Assembly: GCA_963921825.1 (NCBI GenBank)
Contig: OY997593.1
Span: 53,800,039 to 53,864,038 of the forward strand
Direction of reading: 5' to 3'
Length of the DNA stretch: 64,000 nt
DNA from: Erodium maritimum
Taxonomy: Eukaryota; Streptophyta; Magnoliopsida; Geraniales; Geraniaceae
Shown here: piece after piece, positions 33,271-46,914 of the stretch
Numbering within the stretch: position 1 is the first letter of the stretch
Layout of the letters: the number at the start of each line of letters is the position of its first letter
Program-made: the position numbers and the translations under genes
Notes under the pieces: model-generated
Told to the model about the DNA's origin: nothing
The model's input: only the letters and a program-made list of their open reading frames with translations
The model's database searches: none

Positions 33271-36200
33271 ACAGAAACCAGTAACATTAACTGCGCTACG
33301 TTGAATTTATACAACTAATATCTTGTATTACTTGTACTAGTAGTGAGTAGTACATATATAAGCCATAACATATTAATCCAAGTGAATTTTGGAGCGTTCA
33401 ATATCATTATTTGTTTACCAAAACTTATATGATCGGTTCATATGTACAATGTTCATCTCTTGAACATTAGCTATATGCTTTTATCTATGAGGTGCAAACA
33501 CACGTAAATGTACTTGTATTCTGATCGGTTTTTTGTTTGACTGAAATATTTGCATAACTATTGCCAGGACAGACTTTAGCCCTATCACTTATATATGCAA
33601 CCAGACAATAAATTGAATATTTATGATGTACCTGTACGTGCTAGGGTTTAATGTTCATCTGCATGTACTGGGTTCTCAAACGCATTAATAGGTTGATTCT
33701 TTGTTTTATGGGTTTAAGGTTGTCAATTGAAAATAGTGTAATTTAATTATTGGATTCACTGGTAAGATTACTAAATAGGGGGTTGCATGACATGTTCCCT
33801 CATATATCATAATGAGTTTAGAACTTTACGCAAATATATATTATCACGCGGATCAAACAAACAGCCAGATGTATATATATATATGCAGTAACCGATTTGC
33901 TTTTTCATCAAACATATGATATGGTTCGTAGCCGCATTTTCTTGAGACCTCAACTATGTGTACGAACTCTGTTTTTAATCAACTCGTCTTGTTGTATTGG
34001 CTTTTCGAGTTAATTAAGAAGCTAATTCAGTTGAGGAATGTTGTTTGGGACCACATTGACAACATCCTATTTTCGAGCTGTGGTCCCTCCCTCTTTTGCA
34101 GTCGAAGAATTGCTAGGGTTTATGTTCAATGTAATGTATACAACCACAAGATACGTATATAGATATGTACCGTTACTGCATATTTATATTCATTTCTTAG
34201 CTACATGTTCATGTGGCAACCAAGTCAATTCAGGTTCTGATGATATATCATATATATATATAGATGGACATTTTAAGCCCAAACCTGCCTTGAGTAATAT
34301 CATGACGTTAAGGAAGTAAAGGAAAATATGCTTGGTCTCGGTTTGAATATATATATTATTGTGTTGTAATGAGAGAACTCAAATGGTAACTACATCCTTT
34401 CTCGGTTGTAGATTATTAGAGATGTAAACTTTTCTTTTGATCTCTGTCTCCTTTTCTTTCCTAGCTAGAAACCAATATATTTGCATGGGATGATAGTTAG
34501 AGGCTGATACGGAGAATTATAAAGAGAGTCTTAGGGGCGTCTTGCTTCTGGAACTCTTTCGTGAATCTTGTTGGTATTTTCTATCGGATTAGACTATCGT
34601 CCGCGGTGTTGACCGCCGACACTTGAGCAAGGAGTCAATTTAGTCACAACAAAGCTTGGGTAGTGTTTTTTTCGTTGTTGGTGACAATATTTTGTTGGAG
34701 CTTTATGGTGGAAAAATCTTGGTATGTTAGACCTCAAAATTGTGCTTCAAGGTGGTAAAATCCAGTGTTAGGCCTGTTTTTATTTTTCTTGTTTTCTCTG
34801 TTTGGTGTTTCTGTTTATTCTTGTGGTTTTTCTGGTTGGTTCGGGTTGTTTCTGTAGTTTATCTGCATCCATGATGTAGGGCTCTGATTTCTCGAGATTC
34901 CGAACTCTCCATCCCCGTGCTCAAAGAGCCGATTTTTAATTAATGTCTTACTGATAAAAAATAGAATACGATCATAATTCATGAATGCACCCTAAATTAA
35001 TGTTATTTCAAACGTCCGAATTCATGGTCAGTATACTAGTATAATTTACTTTAATATTGCCATCAAAGAGGATGACCCTGCCTAGTGTGACATTTCGTAA
35101 AATCTCAAGCATTAGAGCATCCTTTAGATAATTAAGTAGATTAGAAGATGGAAAGTTTGCTTCCCAGGCATATTTGCAGGCATGCTTATCTGACATCGGA
35201 GTGGATTTTTGCAAAGAGAATTAAAAGATGAAAACAAAGTGAAAACTAATAAGGTGCCAAAAAGTCCCTTTTCCGGAAGAAGTTATCGTGTCTCGAGTTT
35301 TATAACAATGGAAGAATACTGAGAACTGTGAGGACCACCACTAGCTTTCTGACGACCAAAGCACTTGCTTTGCTCATGCAATGAACAAAAGACATACCGA
35401 GCGAGCACAATATAAAGCGTAAGTACAAATTATAAAACATATGTAATAACTATGTTTGAAGATGTACTTTTGGTCTGGTCACCATAAAGGATAAAACAAT
35501 AAACTCTCTTTTCTCTCGACAGCCGCCTCCCCTCTCTTTCTTTTTTGAGAAGTTTTCGCCGACGGCCATTCTCCTTCTATAGAGGTCGTCGGCTTTGTTT
35601 CTCCTCCTCTCTGACGGTGATCATCTTCTTCTTCGTCCTCCTTATGCTGCCACCAGCTGCCTTGTACCGCCCAAGCCCACGCGTCTTGCACTGCCCAAGC
35701 CCCGCCTCCGGCCGTCGCCTTGCACTGCTCGAGCCCCTGCGCCTTCCACTGTCAATGCCATGTCGCTATCAGGTTAGTCTCACTGTCGACCAGGCCAACC
35801 CTGTCGCCTTAACAGCCCGAGTCTCGCCCTCACCGGTTTGATCCACGACTACTTCCTCTGACCGAGTCCCGCATTCGGCCCGTAGCCGTCCGTTCGTTGT
35901 TTGTTTTTGTCGTACATGTCGGTACCGTCACCGCCTCACAGCCGTAGTTCTACCATCTAGGGTGTGTCTGTAGCCCCTTTCTTATGCGCCACTATATATC
36001 GTTATCGTTCACCCGAGACTCCTTGATGTTGCACGTCCTTGCACAACTCTCCTTGGTACTCTATACCTGGCCCAACGACCAGGTTTCTCGGTCCTGATTG
36101 AATCAATGTTTGCTACAGTAGTTCAAGACAACTCCCAAAAAGGCTTTTAGATTCTTGTTTCTGTTTAATTGTACTTATCTGAGGTAATCTTGCTATTGTA

Positions 36201-36290
36201 GTCCTAATTTGCTTATAGGATTGGTGTTGTTTAGCCTATCTAACCCACCATTAAGTTCTGAAAAAGAGGCTGTGTTCGACTCAAAACTTT
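33271..36290. other. Intergenic, mostly unassigned
   Basis: No intact gene recognised. 34500-34970 is T/G-rich and ends near TTACTGATAAAAAATAG, which looks like a LINE 3' tail on + (weak). 35510-36110 is C-rich with a short ORF (35545-35841) that has an Arg/Ser/Pro composition and no domain; it resembles a LINE 5' leader but is not provable by eye. The rest is AT-rich. Confidence 0.4.
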
Positions 36291-36427
36291 CGGAGTTTAA
36301 ACCTTGCGTATATTATCATTGATCAATTGTATTTGTACACTTTATACACAATGAAATCTATTCAAAACATATACAATATATCTTCTAAGAGTTTGAATAA
36401 CTTAAAACTCTACCAATATCACTAACA
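36291..36427 (-). repeat. 3' LTR of the copia element (137 bp)
   Basis: Minus-strand sequence begins TGTTAGTGATATTG at 36427 and matches 52614-52752 over nearly its whole length. The polypurine tract is the adjacent minus-strand CAGGGGCG (36428-36435 on +). The LTRs are unusually short but bounded clearly by this tract and, on the other copy, by the primer site. Confidence 0.85.
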
Positions 36428-36549
36428 CGCCCCTGTAGTTTGAACGGGAGGTTCGTAGACATTCAAACTGGACCGAAAATCAAGAAATAAAATTCTCGGT
36501 AAGCCCTTGATGAAGACATCTGCAATCTGCAAATGGGAGGGGACATGAA

Positions 36550-36760
36550 TTACTCAGACGTGTCCCTTGGCAACCTTTTCCCAAACAAAGTGAATGCTGA
36601 GCTCAATGTGCTTGGTATGCTGATGTTGGACGGGATTACCAAAGAGGTATATGGCACTGATGTTGTCACAGTACACCAGCGTAGCTCGGGAGAGGGGACA
36701 ATGGAGTTCAAGTAGAAGGTTTCGAATCCAACAGGCTTCTGACACAACATTGGCAACTCC
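36550..36760 (-). pseudogene. Copia RNase H fragment
   Basis: Two minus-strand frames together read [18 protein letters not shown] and the THHIE-like HTKHIEL segment of plant copia RNase H (which removes the RNA strand during reverse transcription). The frame changes within it, so it is broken. Confidence 0.8.
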
Positions 36761-37059
36761 TCGGTACTCGGCCTCAGTGTTGGAACGAGAGAGTGTGGGC
36801 TGCCGTTTGGAGGACCAAGATATCAGGTTGTCTCCTAAGAAAACACAGAAGCCAGAAGTAGAACGGCGAGTATCTGGACAGCCTGCCCAATCAACATCGG
36901 TGCAAGAGACAAGGCCGGAGATCGGTGTGGAGTATAAGTGAAAACCAAGATGCGTCGTCCCCTGGAGATACGAATGATACGCTTCAGAGCGTTCATCTGA
37001 ATAATCATCGGATCATGCATATGGAGACACACTTGCTGAACGACATAAGAAATTTCAAG

Positions 37060-37945
37060 TCATGTGAATGTAAGATACTGGAGGGCCCATGCAAGACTGT
37101 GGTATAAAGACGGATTATCGAATGGAGAACTATCCGAGGCATTGAGTTTCCCTTGAGTATCAACCGGAGTCGCTGAAGTAGAACAAGAAGCCATACCAAC
37201 ACGGGCAATAATCTCGGTAGCGTATTTCTGTTGGGAGAGAAACAAGCTACTTGGATGACGAGTGACGGCGATACCCAAAAAATAGGACAGAGGACCCAGA
37301 TCCTTCATAGCAAACTCGGAGCTGAGACTAGACATGATACATAGCCAGAGAGAGTCGCTCGAGGAGGCCAAGATAATATCATCAACATATAGCAGGAGGT
37401 AAGCGGTGTCATTTCCATGACGATAAATGAACAAGGAATGATCAGACTTGCTGTGAGAAAACCAATCGAGGAGACAAAGTCAGTAAATCGTTGGTACCAA
37501 GCTCAAGGCGCTTGTTTGAGACCGTAGAGTGAGCGAGTCAACATGCAAACATGATCAGGATGCGTGGAGCTGCGAAATCCAAGGGGATGATGCATGCAAA
37601 CCGTCTCGTTAAATGTCCATGTAGGAAATCATTCTTGACGTCGAGTTGATGAATAGACCAGAATCGAGATACAACAATGCTAAGTACAGTGCGAATGGTC
37701 GAAGGCTTGGCCACGGGACTGAATGCCTCATCACAATCAATGCCAACATGTTGAGACCTGCCATCCCCAACAAGGCGAGCCTTATACCGCTCAAAAGAAC
37801 TGTCAGAACAAGTTTTATGGTGAAAAATCCACATGGGACGAATAACATTCACTCCCAAAGGACGTGGAACCAAAACCCACGCTTTATTATTAATCAAAGC
37901 ATTAAACTCGTCCGTCATAGAAAGTTTCCAATTAGAATCAAGCAT
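37060..37945 (-). pseudogene. Copia reverse transcriptase (broken)
   Basis: The upstream minus-strand part (37945-37538) reads [45 protein letters not shown] and [10 protein letters not shown]. The downstream part (37434-37060) carries the catalytic motif YVDDIILASSS, followed by FAMKDLGPLSYFLGI. These are the signature blocks of the Ty1/copia polymerase. Between the two parts the frame is lost around 37440-37540. Confidence 0.88.
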
Positions 37946-38277
37946 AGCATCTTTAGGATTACGTGGGAGTGGGGATAAAGATGTAATAGAGTGAAGGTCG
38001 AAAATGACCTTAGGTTTGGAGATATTGGACCTGCTCTAACCATCCTATGTGTGGGCACAGAGGGAATAGAGTCCAGATCAACAAATGTGGACGAGCTTTG
38101 GTCTTGGGCTAGTTTAGTTGGAGGGGAAAAATCGGGCTGGGACTTGGGCGGGCTTGTGGTATCTGTTGGGATAGGCCCATTTTTTTGGGGAGAGGAAATT
38201 CGAGATCGAGGTGCGGATCCGGTGGCTGAGATACGCGGGTCATCACATGGGTCGATTGCATCGGTTTGGGTTGGGGT

Positions 38278-39354
38278 TTATGTTGGGCCGATATGGTGGG
38301 TGAGGCCCAAATAACATCTGGGCCCATGTGGCTGAGGAGATAGGGACGGAGAGGAAATCATATCTAGGTGGGTAGGGTGTGACAGAAGATGCAAAAGGGA
38401 ACATCGTTTCATCAAATAATACATGCCTCGAAATAATAAATTTATTTTCCTTAAAATCAAAACAAATGATCCCTCTATGATTTGGAAGAAAATCGACGAA
38501 AACACATGGTGTTGACCGAGCCTGCAGTTTGTTAATTGTGGTGGAGGGAAAAAGAGGAAAACACAAACAACCGAAAACATGCAGGTGAGAATATGATGGA
38601 ATTCGATGATAGAGAAAAAATTCGGAGAAGAGAAATTAAGCAATTTAGATGGGAGAATATTTGATAAATATGTGGACATAGATAGAGCATATTTCCAGTA
38701 AGACGGTGGAATGGACGCATGAAGGAGTAAGGTACGAACCATGTTATTGATACTCCGAAACTTACGTTCTGCACGTCCATTTTGAGATGAGGTATGAGGA
38801 CACAAGAAGTGGAACACCAACCCTGATGAAGCGCTGAATGTACGAAACGGAGAATTGTCAAACTCCTTTCCATTATCACATTGAAAGCTCTTTATGGAAA
38901 GTCCAAACTGTGTAGAAACATAAGCACTGAATGAAAGAAATATATTGAAAACATCATATTTCTTGCTTAGAGGAAATGTCTAGACTAAATTTGTGAAATC
39001 ATAAAGTAAAATCAAATAGTATTTACGACCAGAAGTGCTTAAAACAGGAGATGTCCACAAATCAGCATGCACAATATCAAAAGACGCATAAGTAGAAGAC
39101 ATGGATGTGAGAAAAAGAAGCTTAACAGGTTTACCAAGTACACATGACTGACAAATAGAATAAAAAGTTTTCGTACAACCAATAAGTTTATTTATATGAA
39201 GAGAATTAAACACCGGGGAACTCGAATGACCTAAGCGAGAATGCCACAATCCTGTAGACACAGTTACAGAAGCTGAAAAAGGAAATGATGAACTACACGA
39301 AACATTAGGTGTAACGGGATACAAATAGCTTGTGCTATTGCATCTCATCACCAA
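38278..39354 (-). pseudogene. Copia integrase (broken)
   Basis: On the minus strand the HHCC zinc domain is visible (WHSRLGHSS with C-Q-S-C further on), then HADLW with the first catalytic Asp, a CDNG segment with the second, and QNGRAERKFR with the catalytic Glu. The DNA-joining core is therefore recognisable, but at least two stops or shifts separate the blocks (near 38980 and 38820-38880). Confidence 0.85.
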
Positions 39355-39362
39355 ATGTCTCG

Positions 39363-39971
39363 TTAGAAAATCCTACACAGAAAAACCAACAGGGTCAAAT
39401 TCAATCGAGACATTATTATCACAAGTAAAACGGCGTACATATACCAAATTTTTACAAGCTTAGGGGCATGGATAAAATTATTTAAGGTGTATAGGGGATT
39501 AGTGGGAAATAATGGTGCTTGACCATAACTAGAAATAGGAATGTTATTTTCATCACCAACAACAACAGAACAAGCAATGTTCGAATTAACATAAGAACAC
39601 AATGTACCTGAATTCACATTCATATGAGAGGAAGCACCCAAATCAATGTACCACTGGCCATCCGGAACTTGCTGCATAGAGAGATTGGCTATTGCAGAAG
39701 AAATATAGGTGGGAACCGCTAGGCTTGAGAAGGCGCTGGAGGCCGGGAGCCTAAAAGGCCATGTTGTCCATGCTGAGTCGTTGGGCCACAGATCCATGGG
39801 CCGGGAGCGGTTGGGTATGGACAGAGTGGCGACTTGGGAGATCCGGCCCAAGGCTGCGGCTGGTCTGTCCATGACTATTGGGCCCAAACCGGTGGCCCTT
39901 TCCACATGGGCTGATGTCCATTCCAAGAGGGCTGAGAATAACCATTCCAGGTCTGTTGTTGCGGGTCCCAA
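39363..39971 (-). pseudogene. Copia gag C-terminus and protease, active site altered
   Basis: The minus-strand frame includes QWYIDLGASSHM near 39631-39655. In plant copia proteases this is normally D-S/T-G; here the codon after Asp is TTG (Leu), giving D-L-G, which should abolish aspartic protease activity. Upstream residues are Pro/Ala/Trp-rich as in copia gag C-termini; no complete zinc knuckle was found. Confidence 0.75.
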
Positions 39972-40280
39972 CCAGGAGAGAGAGGACGTGAGTTCGGACG
40001 AGCACCACTACAGGATCCTTTGTTCGGCTGATGACGTCCCCAAGAATTGGGACGACCCTGAGATGACCCAGGAGATGAGATTTTGTCAATACCATCCTTA
40101 GCCGATGGTCCGAGTGATTGAGCATATAAAGCCTAAGCTAGATACATTAGTATAATTATCTAATCTAACAGTAGAAAATTGATGCTCAAGGTATATAGTA
40201 CGAGAGTGCCTATTGTCTCGAAAAATCAGCCTAAGAGAGTTTCATGCTTGTGCAACAGTACAATCCAGAGTAATAATAGT

Positions 40281-40647
40281 TTAGAGGAAATCATTAGATA
40301 TCGTACCGTATATCCATTGAAGGACCGCAACATCTAAACGATCCCACAAATCAGCTGGAACTTCCGATCGATGATCAGTCATAACCGGTGCTAGAGGAGG
40401 AGCAGCCGACGTGTCTACTGTGACAGGCTCGGTGGTCGTGGCTGCTGTGGATGCTGTGACAGGCTCGGTGGTCGTGGCTGTTGTGACAAGCGTGGTATTC
40501 GTGACCTCTGTTGAGGTGGCGGTGGACGAGGCTGTAACGACCACCGGATTAGCAGCAACAACAGGAGCAGATTCTAGAAGGATATGATGAAGGACCTTAT
40601 ATACTCTGCAGTGTATTTTGAAAAGTTCTTCCCATGATGAGTATTGA
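40281..40647 (-). pseudogene. gag: Copia gag, main part, cut at its fifth codon by an LTR
   Basis: Minus-strand reading shows SSWEELFKIHC, VYKVLHHI and WDRLDVAVLQWIYGT, the conserved copia gag N-domain. It stops after SNDFL where the family normally continues. The start codon and first codons lie beyond the nested insertion at 52391-52406. Between LHHI and DHRSEVPADLWDRLD is a Thr/Val/Ala-rich stretch of about 60 residues produced partly by a duplicated DNA unit around 40430-40500 (GACAGGCTCGGTGGTCGTGG twice). Confidence 0.82.
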
Positions 40648-42070
40648 TGTAAGAACCGCCCCCGGTCGGCCCTGGTCGAACCGGTGAATTTTGGGGAAAG
40701 TTGACTTTCCGCCAGAAAAGTCAACTGATGACTCCAGGAGCCATTCGAGACCCAAAAAGCTTAGTCGTCGTTACGGTTAGCTTAGTTGGGTCGTTTCCTT
40801 TCAAATGACTACTTTTGCAAAAAAGTCAAACCCGGGTCAAACTAGGTCGAATTTGGAGTATTTACGAATAAATATAATATGAGCTGAGATATTTTGGGTA
40901 GGAGTGGACCCCACATGGACACATGTCCATGATAGCTTGGAGGGGAAGAAAAGTGGGAGAAAAGACCAATTGGTCCCCACATATGGACAGGAGAGAGAGG
41001 GGGGCTAAAGGACGAAAGAGATATTTCCACCTTGAGGATAAGACCACATAGGGCAAAAATTTCAGCATTTTTTTCCACCTTGGCCGAAATTCCTAGCTAG
41101 AGAGAGAGATAGGAAAAACTTCATTGAAGCTCCATTGCTTGAAAAAGAAGAAAGGGAGGAAAAGGGAGCTCCTTTGTGTGATTTCCAACAATAATCTTCT
41201 CCAAAACATCATTTTCCTCTTCCTTTCTCCATTCCTAAGGTAAATCTTCAAACCAAATTCATTTTTATGAAGTTTGGGTTTATGGGTTTTCTAGTAAAGG
41301 CATGAAATGGCTTAGGTCTTAGAGATTTAAGGTTCTAAGTGTTCAATTAGATAAGTTATGGAGAAAGTAGAGATTAATGATGAAGTTTCCTTGGTTTTTG
41401 GTGGGTTTGATGAAACCCACCTTGGGTCTTGAAACTTTGGAGTGTTTGAGGTGTAATTTGAAGTTTTAGAGCTTAACAATGGTGTTGTGGAGAACCTAGA
41501 ACTAGTTAGGAACTTGTTGGGAGAAAGGAAGAATTTTTCCGGCGACCGGAGGTTCGCCGGAGCTCCGGCCGGTCGTCGGAATCTGGCCATCGGAGGAGGG
41601 GATGACCGGACATGGTTGGCCATACTTGAACCGTGACCGGCCCGGTCCGATCCGGCCACCCACGGCCATGTGTGGCCGTGGGGCCCACATGGCCGGAAAT
41701 GGGTTTTTTTGTGCTTGGACGGTCTTGGGTGAACCCCGGGACGATAATTTCACACCCGAAACGAATTATGGATGTGATTCATGAAATTTCGGGAAAAATG
41801 ATTAGAAACTTTAGTTGCGAATTTAGAGCGCCCGGACCTCATAATTTAATTCCATCAAGTGCGTTGGAACGAGTAAATTTAATTTTGAACGATAGAAACG
41901 AAAAGGGAAATTTTCGGAGTCCCGAGGGACGTTTTCCCGATTCCGGGCAAAATGGGCCTTCAGGCCCGTTTTGACAAGTTGAGCAATTGGGGGTTAGTTT
42001 TGGTATTTCTCTCTTTAAACCACACTTGAAATAGCATTAATTCTCGTATTGCTTGTGATCTTAGACGTTG

Positions 42071-45047
42071 TGTCACGCCCCAAATCCGGTTTTGACCGAA
42101 TTCGAGACGTGAACTAAAACAATAATAATTTTCATCGAAAATAAAGCCAACGAGTCTCAATTCATAATTTTAAAACTTTAAACAATGTCGCGAGTCACAG
42201 CTCGATAAAAACAATGTTAAAAAATACTTAAACGACTAAAGGTATGTCTCTAGACACTAGCCCAAATCCCCGTCAGGTCCCTAGCCTCGAGAATCCTGCT
42301 AGCACAAGTCCCGCTCAACACCTGAAACACAACAAGGTAAGGGGGTGAGCTTACGCTCAGTAGGAAAAGTAGTTAAGGCTCTAAACCACCGTTCATCACC
42401 ACGAGTAACCGTCCAATTAGGGCATACTAGTAACGCACAACTATTAAAAACAAATAAACGATTACTCCACGACAACACTTAACCCTCCATCAGGCACAAA
42501 CCGTAACAAAAACTCACAACGAGCCGAGGTCATACCACTTTCCACAACTAGCTCTTGTCACCCATCACCTAACAATTCTCAATGAACAACACCTACGGTT
42601 ATCTCAGAATCGACCACACGTGCGAACTCGCACTGCAACACAAGAATCAGGTACAACCAGCTCGAGTCACCAAGCACTCTCACAAGACCAAGGTCACCCT
42701 TAACCCAAAGCACAAAGCTAGACAGCCCGCACGGCTCACACAACAGACAATGCACAAAGCCCAACAACACACTTCCCCGTTAATGCCCATTTCTACAGCC
42801 TTAAACGTACTTACACAAATGCACACAGCCAACCAGTGAGAATAAAGCACACAACAACCAATGAGAATAAAGCATACAGCAAGACACACACAGATGTCGT
42901 AGGACGGCACACAGCCAATCAGCTAGAATAGGGCACAAGTGAGACTCACACAGATGTCGTCTAACGACATAAGTCATACCACCGGATGCACACAGCCACT
43001 TATATCATACTGGACCACACAACATCAGTCCCGATATCTTCCTCCTCACACAGACGAAGGTTAACATGGTCGACCGGGAATCCCTCAGTCCGATATCTTC
43101 CACTCACACAGACGTGGGCCCTGCTCAACATATGTACCAAACTGGTCATATCTTCCTCCTCATCGAGACGAAGGGTAACATCCATCACGCCATCCTTAGC
43201 CTCGATACACTCCACCAGAATTATCCCACGGTGTAGGTATTACTCCGGTTACGTCTTTTCTTGATACACACATAAAGGATAAAACACACAGCCGGTCTAT
43301 CACTCACCCGGTCATATCACAACCAAGAGTTCACATTATCAAACACGGCACACTTGCCCACACAATCACAACATGCAACACCGAGTATAATCTTATTTAG
43401 ACTCTAACACTCATAACTATCACGCACTTACCATCACTTACCGACACCACACTCATCGTGGTAACCCCACCGGCTTAACCGGTATCAAATCCCCAACCAT
43501 CCCACAGTTCAACATATCGAATAAACATGCATTTACCACACAGGTCATCAACAAGCATCCCTAGTTCAATTTACTCGTTTTCATGTTCGTTATTTATTAT
43601 CCGTTCAACCACATAAAGCAACAACAGGTACACACAGCAAACAACCCTACGGGCACTACATGGCCCGATTCTACCAGCACGGCAAATCCCCAGACGAAAA
43701 TCGTAATTGTTCATAGTTTATACGTCTACGCTAGTTGTTCGCATCCTACATGCCAAACTATGATCTTTCCAGTTTTATTATTTCCTAGCATGCATACTAG
43801 TAACTCTTGTAATTAAAGCGGTATCCGCTACAATCCCTACCAGAAGACGATACCACAACAGCATCTCCTAGCTGCTGACGAGCGGGCCAACACCGTCTTC
43901 TAGGGCGAAGTCCGCGTCTGGGTTTAACTCCGGTCTTCTCGGGCGAAGCCCAAGCCTGGGTTTAACAGGTAAAAAGTCCACTCAGTTTTGGTATGTCCAA
44001 AGTCCTCGGAAGGTCCAAAATGTCTTTTAAAAAAAAAATTTAAGTCAAATAATTTAATTAAATACTTAATAAAATCAGCGACCCGGATCCGGCCCGAATC
44101 CAGGCCCAACCCGGATCCAGACCCGGTCCGGACCCGGATCCGAACCTGACCCAGACCCGGCCTAGGGTCCGGCTCGAGATCCAGCCGAACCAGGCCTGAC
44201 CCTAAGGCCCAACTCCGGAAGTCCGACCCAACTCGTTAGCTCAGCCCAGCTCGCTGACCCGATCGTTTGGTTCTGTTCGAGCCGGCGACGGAGAGCCCCG
44301 GCGACGGATGCACGGTGACGAGGAGCTCTGGGAGTTGTCCGGCGACACTCGTGAGAGGCTGCCGTGGCTGGGGGAGGACGCCATAGTCTTCGGCAAGACG
44401 TGGTCGTGGTTCTGAGTGACCCAACGTCACCGTCCTAGATCCGGCGAGGTCGGGTCTCACCGGCGACTAACCCAGCTGAACCAAACTCGATTTTGCGTCG
44501 CTGAGAGAGTGGTTTATGGAGGGCAACAACGGGAAGGTAGAAAAGGACGAGAAACAGCACGTATGGTGATGTTCCCTTCGTCACCGGAGCAGCGCAGCTC
44601 GGGACCGGAGATGACGCACCGGAAAAAGGGGAAGTGGCGGCGTTGGCGTCTGTCCCGCGGTGGTTAAGGGTCGATTTGCAGATGGAGGAGATGAACGTTG
44701 GTGGTGGTGAGCTCGGGCGTGCGAGAGAGACGAGGAAGAGACGAGATCGAGATTGAGAGGAGAGGGATTGAAGTCAGCGGCGGTGAAGTCTTGGAAAACG
44801 TGCTCAGACTGAAGAGAAGGGGAACAATGGCAAAGTAGGGTTTTCAAGCGTAAAGGGCTTGGGCCCAGGGCTGTCTTGGGCTCAAACCTGATCCGGCCCA
44901 ACAGCTTCCAAACTCTTTTTTTTCTTTATGAGTTTGTTTTTCTTTAAGTTACACTCGTTCCAACGATCTCGACCCGTCTTTCAACACCGACGCTTTAAAC
45001 AAACCACAAAAGGATAAATTAAAACTTTTACCGAGGCGGTCTTCACA
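42071..45047 (-). repeat. 3' LTR of the non-autonomous element (2,977 bp)
   Basis: Matches 47996-51017 throughout. It contains, in minus orientation, a GC-rich block of GACCCGGATCC-type repeats (44080-44170 on +) and a CCGGCGACGG region to 44400. It also has a donor-like CTG/GTAGGG at 43840, the dyad TGAGCGTAAGCTCA (reverse strand, near 42340-42360) and an acceptor-like TGTTTCAG near 42322. It holds two copies of a 24-bp unit near 42832-42880, one fewer than the other LTR, and lacks a ~56-bp segment present at about 49203-49258. Confidence 0.9.
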
Positions 45048-46914
45048 ATCTACCCCCCTTAAAAGAATTTCGTCCTCGAAATTTAAAACGAACGCGCTCC
45101 AGTTAACTCTCTCTCAGGGAACGTCCGATTAAAACTCCCAGCCTACTGCTCCTCCAGTACACGGAAAACACTTAAGCCTGTTACTCAATATCGGAATCCC
45201 CCGTCGGTAGTGACGTCACATTGCCACACGCAACTTGGTCGAGACATCCTATACCGAAACCATCCGTGGTATAGGTATCAACCCAGAACCCAACTCACGA
45301 TGTGTTCAAAACGGATCCAACATACAGACACTTCTGCCCGGCTACTCACCCGCTTAACCAAGTATCGCGCACCCAACAACAAAAGTAGTCCACGTCCCGC
45401 TACTCGGACAAGCGTCATCGGGCTCCAAATGTGGTCACGCCCTAACCAACCACCCACGACAACTCAAGTACAAAACACGCAAACTCAACCAATTTACACG
45501 TCGATTCACCCACCGCACCACGAAACTGCAGACACTATAAGAACCAGTCCCTCAGGCTCCGAACGGCTCGGATACCTCGCGTGTAACACATCCTCGCGCT
45601 TCCGCGAACTCTGCGCGGTTCTTAATCATTCACAAAACACGCGACCTTCCAGTCGCATTTTCTAGCAACTCGGGACCACAAAGGTCAATTGTAAAACCTC
45701 AAGTGTGCCTACTTGGGCAATTGACCCGACCTACCATCGAATGCTTCATACGGTGCCATAGTGTTACTGGCCTGAAAGCGCTATGGTAGTCGTACTCGGC
45801 GATTTGTTTCCAGGTGTCTCGTGAGGTACTCCCACCTCTACCATACACCGCACATACTCGTCAACCACAACGTACTTAGTCGGGGTGTCACGCGAGCCTT
45901 TAGTTCGGAAAAGGAGTGCTCACCCTCATCAGTTCGCACAAGTTCCGTTCCCTTGCTTGTCAACGCAGTCATCGCAGTCAACACATGTCAAAACACAAGG
46001 TCAAAACGGCAATCAACGTCACCCTTGGTATCTCAGAAAAAAGGGCCAGCTTCCTATGGCTCGGCTTGATCACACAATTCCTAAATACCTCATCGGTCTA
46101 GGGTTTTCCCGGAACACGCGTCGGGGAATACTCAAACTCACATACCGGACCAGCATGCCTTCGGTCGGGTACCTTCCCGTCACTCGGGATGTAAGTCACA
46201 CATGCAGTACTGTGCAAACCACCCCCGGTGAACACATCACCCCAAAGACGCTCATCGACACAACTTACCAAGAACATCTCATCGGTCTAGATATCCTCTA
46301 CCGAAATACAACTTCTCTTGGAACGTACCTCAAGAAAGTCTCACGCATCACAGTGCTATAGTTCGACCACGTTATATCAACCGAGCCAACTTACCACAAT
46401 ACAACACATCGATCTCCACATAATACACGGTTGTAGTCCAACACAAGAAGGCCTCCAAGAACGGTCAATCTACTCTAATCTCATGCGTGTGACACGTACT
46501 TTGTCAAACCAACTCACCCATAACTGGGGTATCAGAACACAAGGATCGTCTCTAGACTTTACTCTTAAGCCTACTTCTCAACAAGAGTAGAAGAAAACGG
46601 AAGAGTGCGACCTCTGTGGATTATGGGCCCAACGCGCTTCCGATGCGCCACTCTGATCTCATCCCCACCCGGTCACATTCCCTGACCAGTCTGACTGTCT
46701 GCCGGTACTATTGCGTCCCTCGGTTCCCACATATCGTACGGTCCCGCAACACTGCTCTGTCACTACCGAGTCTTACGGTTTCCGCGGTCTTTGTGCGACC
46801 TCGTTCCACTGTTGTCATTGTGTCCACCATCTCAAAACTACATCTGATTCATCAAGTTGAGAACTCGATCCAAACTCTGGGCTCATGGCCCTCTCTCGAA
46901 CTTCTTGTATCCAT

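Noticed and set aside
35545..35841. Short ORF with a hydrophobic N-terminus, possible secreted peptide
   Set aside because: The region is C-rich and three overlapping frames are open; no conserved motif and no TATA or intron support.
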